DNA of 64,000 bases from assembly GCA_020633235.1 (NCBI GenBank), contig JACKEA010000009.1, positions 62,001-126,000 on the forward strand, given 5' to 3'. Below are positions 62,612-64,000 of the stretch, one piece after another. The notes beneath the pieces are model-generated. The model saw only the letters and a program-made list of their open reading frames with translations. It did no database searches and was not told the origin of the DNA. A program made the position numbers and the translations under genes. Origin of the DNA: Polyangiaceae bacterium (lineage in GTDB: Bacteria; Myxococcota_A; Polyangia; Polyangiales; Polyangiaceae). Numbering within the stretch: the stretch's first letter is position 1; every line of letters starts with the position of its first letter.

Positions 62612-63328
62612 ATGACCCTCCGTCCCTTCCTGACGTTGTTCGTGCTCGGCGCTCTCGCCTCGGCCTGCGGTGGTTCTGCCAAGACGGATGGTTCCGGCGG
62701 CGCCGGGGGCTCTGGGGCCGGCGGCGGCGGCGGGGCCACGACGGGAGGCAGCGGCGGCACCGGCGGCTGCGAGAGCCTGGTGCCGTGCTGCGACGGCGCG
62801 GGGAATCCGGTGAGCCCAGTGTGCGACGCGACGGGGATGCCCGTGTGCCCACCGGGAGCCGCCTTCCCAGCGAGCGGAGTGTGCAGCGCCGGTCAGTGCG
62901 CGCCCACGGTGCCGTGTGCCGCGGGCGAGTACTGCGACTACCCGGACGACCGTTGCGGCCAGGGAATGGCCGGCACCTGCAAGCCGAAGCCCACGGGCTG
63001 TGACCTGCTCTACGCCCCGGTGTGCAGCTGCGACGGCAGCGTCGCGGGGAACGCCTGCGCCGCGATGGCCGGGGGCACGGACGTGAACAAGAACGGCGGC
63101 TGCACCCCACCAATGGACACCTTCGCCTGCGGGGACGTGTTTTGCGCTTTCGGCAGCGAGTACTGCCTGCGAGGCGTCTCCGACGTGGGCGGAGAGCCCG
63201 ACTCCTACGGTTGCAAGCCTCTGCCCGCTCAGTGTCAGAGCTGCAGCTGCGTCGCGAACGAGCCCTGCGGCGACTGGTGTGAGGCAGCCGCGGACGGCTC
63301 CCTGACGCTCACCTGCCCAGGAGGTTAG
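62612..63328 (+). CDS. lipoprotein with Kazal-like inhibitor domain
   Basis: 238 aa from ATG 62612; the longer frame from 62516 has no signal peptide at its start. Lipobox LASAC, Cys19, then a GGSGG-type linker. The Cys-rich body includes a Kazal-type stretch near residues 128-170 (CKPKPTGCDLLYAPVCSCDGS, then NACAAMAGGTDVNKNGGC) with the PVC-CDG core. Kazal domains block serine proteases in eukaryotes and some bacteria. Terminal loops CQSCSCVANEPCGDWC are not assigned. Stop overlaps the convergent PEGA gene by 4 bp. Confidence 0.8.
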   Translation: MTLRPFLTLFVLGALASACGGSAKTDGSGGAGGSGAGGGGGATTGGSGGTGGCESLVPCCDGAGNPVSPVCDATGMPVCPPGAAFPASGVCSAGQCAPTVPCAAGEYCDYPDDRCGQGMAGTCKPKPTGCDLLYAPVCSCDGSVAGNACAAMAGGTDVNKNGGCTPPMDTFACGDVFCAFGSEYCLRGVSDVGGEPDSYGCKPLPAQCQSCSCVANEPCGDWCEAAADGSLTLTCPGG

Positions 63329-64000
63329 AAGCGGCCGAGGAGCTGAGCGCCGCCAAGGCCCGGCGCCCACATCGGCGTGGCGGAGATCTCCATGGTGCCC
63401 GGTACCGTCGGCTTGCGGGCAGGCGCCGACTTTTCGTCCAGCTCGGGAACCTGAACCTTGGGCTCGTCGAACGCGTACAACACCAAGCCCGTGGCGCCCA
63501 CCGCCACACCGGCCCCGGCGCTGATCACTGCGGCGAGTCGGTAGCTGTCCCGACGATCGCGCAGATCGTTGTACTCGCCGAGCTGGACCGGCGTCAGATT
63601 GCCGGCGCCCTTGGCCTGATCCGCGATGTCCTGAGCCTGGTTCTCTTTGCGGATGGAGAGCGCACCGAGCACGCCGCCGGCCACGATGCCCGAAGCTCCG
63701 ACGCCCATCAGGATCCAACTCGTGGTGCGCTGACCGGTGGCCGCCATGCGCGCGCTCAGGGTGCGCCGCTCGCCGCGCTTCAGGTCCACGCTCTTGGTGA
63801 AGGCTTCGTGGCCGTTCAGAGTGACAGCGACGAAGTGCTTGCCGGCGACGACCTCCAAGGCCGGCAGGGGCGCCACGCCCTGATAGCGGCCGTCGAGGGC
63901 GATCTCCGCGCCACTCGGAGCGGAAATCGCGAGCCGCGCCGGCTTCTCTTTCAGGGACACGTCGAGGGGCGGAGCTCCAGTGTTCTCGTTGACCACGATC
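63325..64000 (-). CDS. PEGA-domain membrane protein, 5' end outside window (partial)
   Basis: The frame enters from the right edge; a GTG at 63996 is in frame but the residues around it (IVVNENTGAPP) look internal, so the true start is beyond the window. Visible part: PEGA domain (ARLAISAPSGAEIALDGRYQGVAPLPALEVVAGKHFVAVTLNGHEAFTKSVDL), two TMs (WILMGVGASGIVAGGVLGAL and YRLAAVISAGAGVAVGATGLVLYAF) separated by a charged loop, and a ~45-residue tail. It resembles the protein at 50918-51919. PEGA domains are common in myxobacterial surface proteins. Confidence 0.78.
   Translation of the reverse strand, partial: IVVNENTGAPPLDVSLKEKPARLAISAPSGAEIALDGRYQGVAPLPALEVVAGKHFVAVTLNGHEAFTKSVDLKRGERRTLSARMAATGQRTTSWILMGVGASGIVAGGVLGALSIRKENQAQDIADQAKGAGNLTPVQLGEYNDLRDRRDSYRLAAVISAGAGVAVGATGLVLYAFDEPKVQVPELDEKSAPARKPTVPGTMEISATPMWAPGLGGAQLLGRF

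Overview
This is a GC-rich, gene-dense chromosomal window from a myxobacterium, most likely order Polyangiales (Myxococcota). Evidence: three Ser/Thr protein kinases, an ECF sigma operon with a membrane anti-sigma-like partner, many lipoproteins with Cys-rich and GGTGG/GGSGG linker regions, MopE-type CDG-DNDCDG repeats, a C-terminal MYXO-CTERM-like anchor (Gly-Cys, TM, Arg-rich tail), PEGA/TPR outer-envelope proteins and strong GC3 bias. No rRNA, tRNA, IS transposase, prophage or CRISPR was recognised.

Layout. 1-4.1 kb (minus): a TPR protein running off the left edge, then an ATGA-coupled trio of degenerate phosphoesterase, nadD and DUF2520 oxidoreductase. 4.2-12.7 kb: 2Fe-2S/FAD oxidoreductase, orphan CcmB, SRPBCC protein, a small conserved protein, gltX with a CPBP protease, arginine decarboxylase and a small conserved protein. 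12.7-15.0 kb: the most unusual region, two near-identical four-helix-bundle genes set between three low-complexity hexamer/heptamer arrays (a 1093-bp-period tandem duplication). 15-16.8 kb: lytic transglycosylase and WYL regulator. 16.9-24.1 kb: a two-gene operon of giant Cys-rich surface proteins (VWA + MopE repeats + MYXO-CTERM; MopE-repeat lipoprotein with a formylglycine-enzyme-like end). 24.2-30.3 kb: thymidine phosphorylase, a STAND-TPR-winged-helix regulator, metG. 30.4-35.0 kb (minus): a probable ECF sigma operon including two lipoproteins. 35-40.9 kb: DUF2279/SDR reading frame, TonB-like protein, membrane protein, response regulator, protoheme farnesyltransferase. 41-44.5 kb: tatA-aminotransferase, LptF/G-like permease, small exported protein. 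44.6-55.4 kb: three kinases with different C-terminal modules, LOG hydrolase, SDR, OmpA lipoprotein. 55.5-64 kb: two paralogous 8-Cys-repeat lipoproteins, a DUF4178 protein, a membrane protein, a Kazal-like lipoprotein and a PEGA protein cut by the right edge.

Functional themes are envelope building and sensing (lipoproteins, TonB/AgmX-like, OmpA, TatA, kinases) interleaved with housekeeping genes (gltX, metG, nadD, deoA, speA, cyoE). Two regulatory patterns recur: a TANNNT box 6-9 nt before a start codon with no Shine-Dalgarno (probable leaderless mRNAs), and a dispersed intergenic motif, TTTTGTCGGnnCGCCGCGG, often as an inverted pair.

Best candidates for something undescribed: (1) the four-helix-bundle/array element, whose two copies differ at 12 positions in one 37-bp patch but only about 5 positions over the remaining roughly 670 bp; (2) the dispersed inverted-repeat family; (3) an in-frame DUF2279-SDR reading frame with no stop between the two parts.
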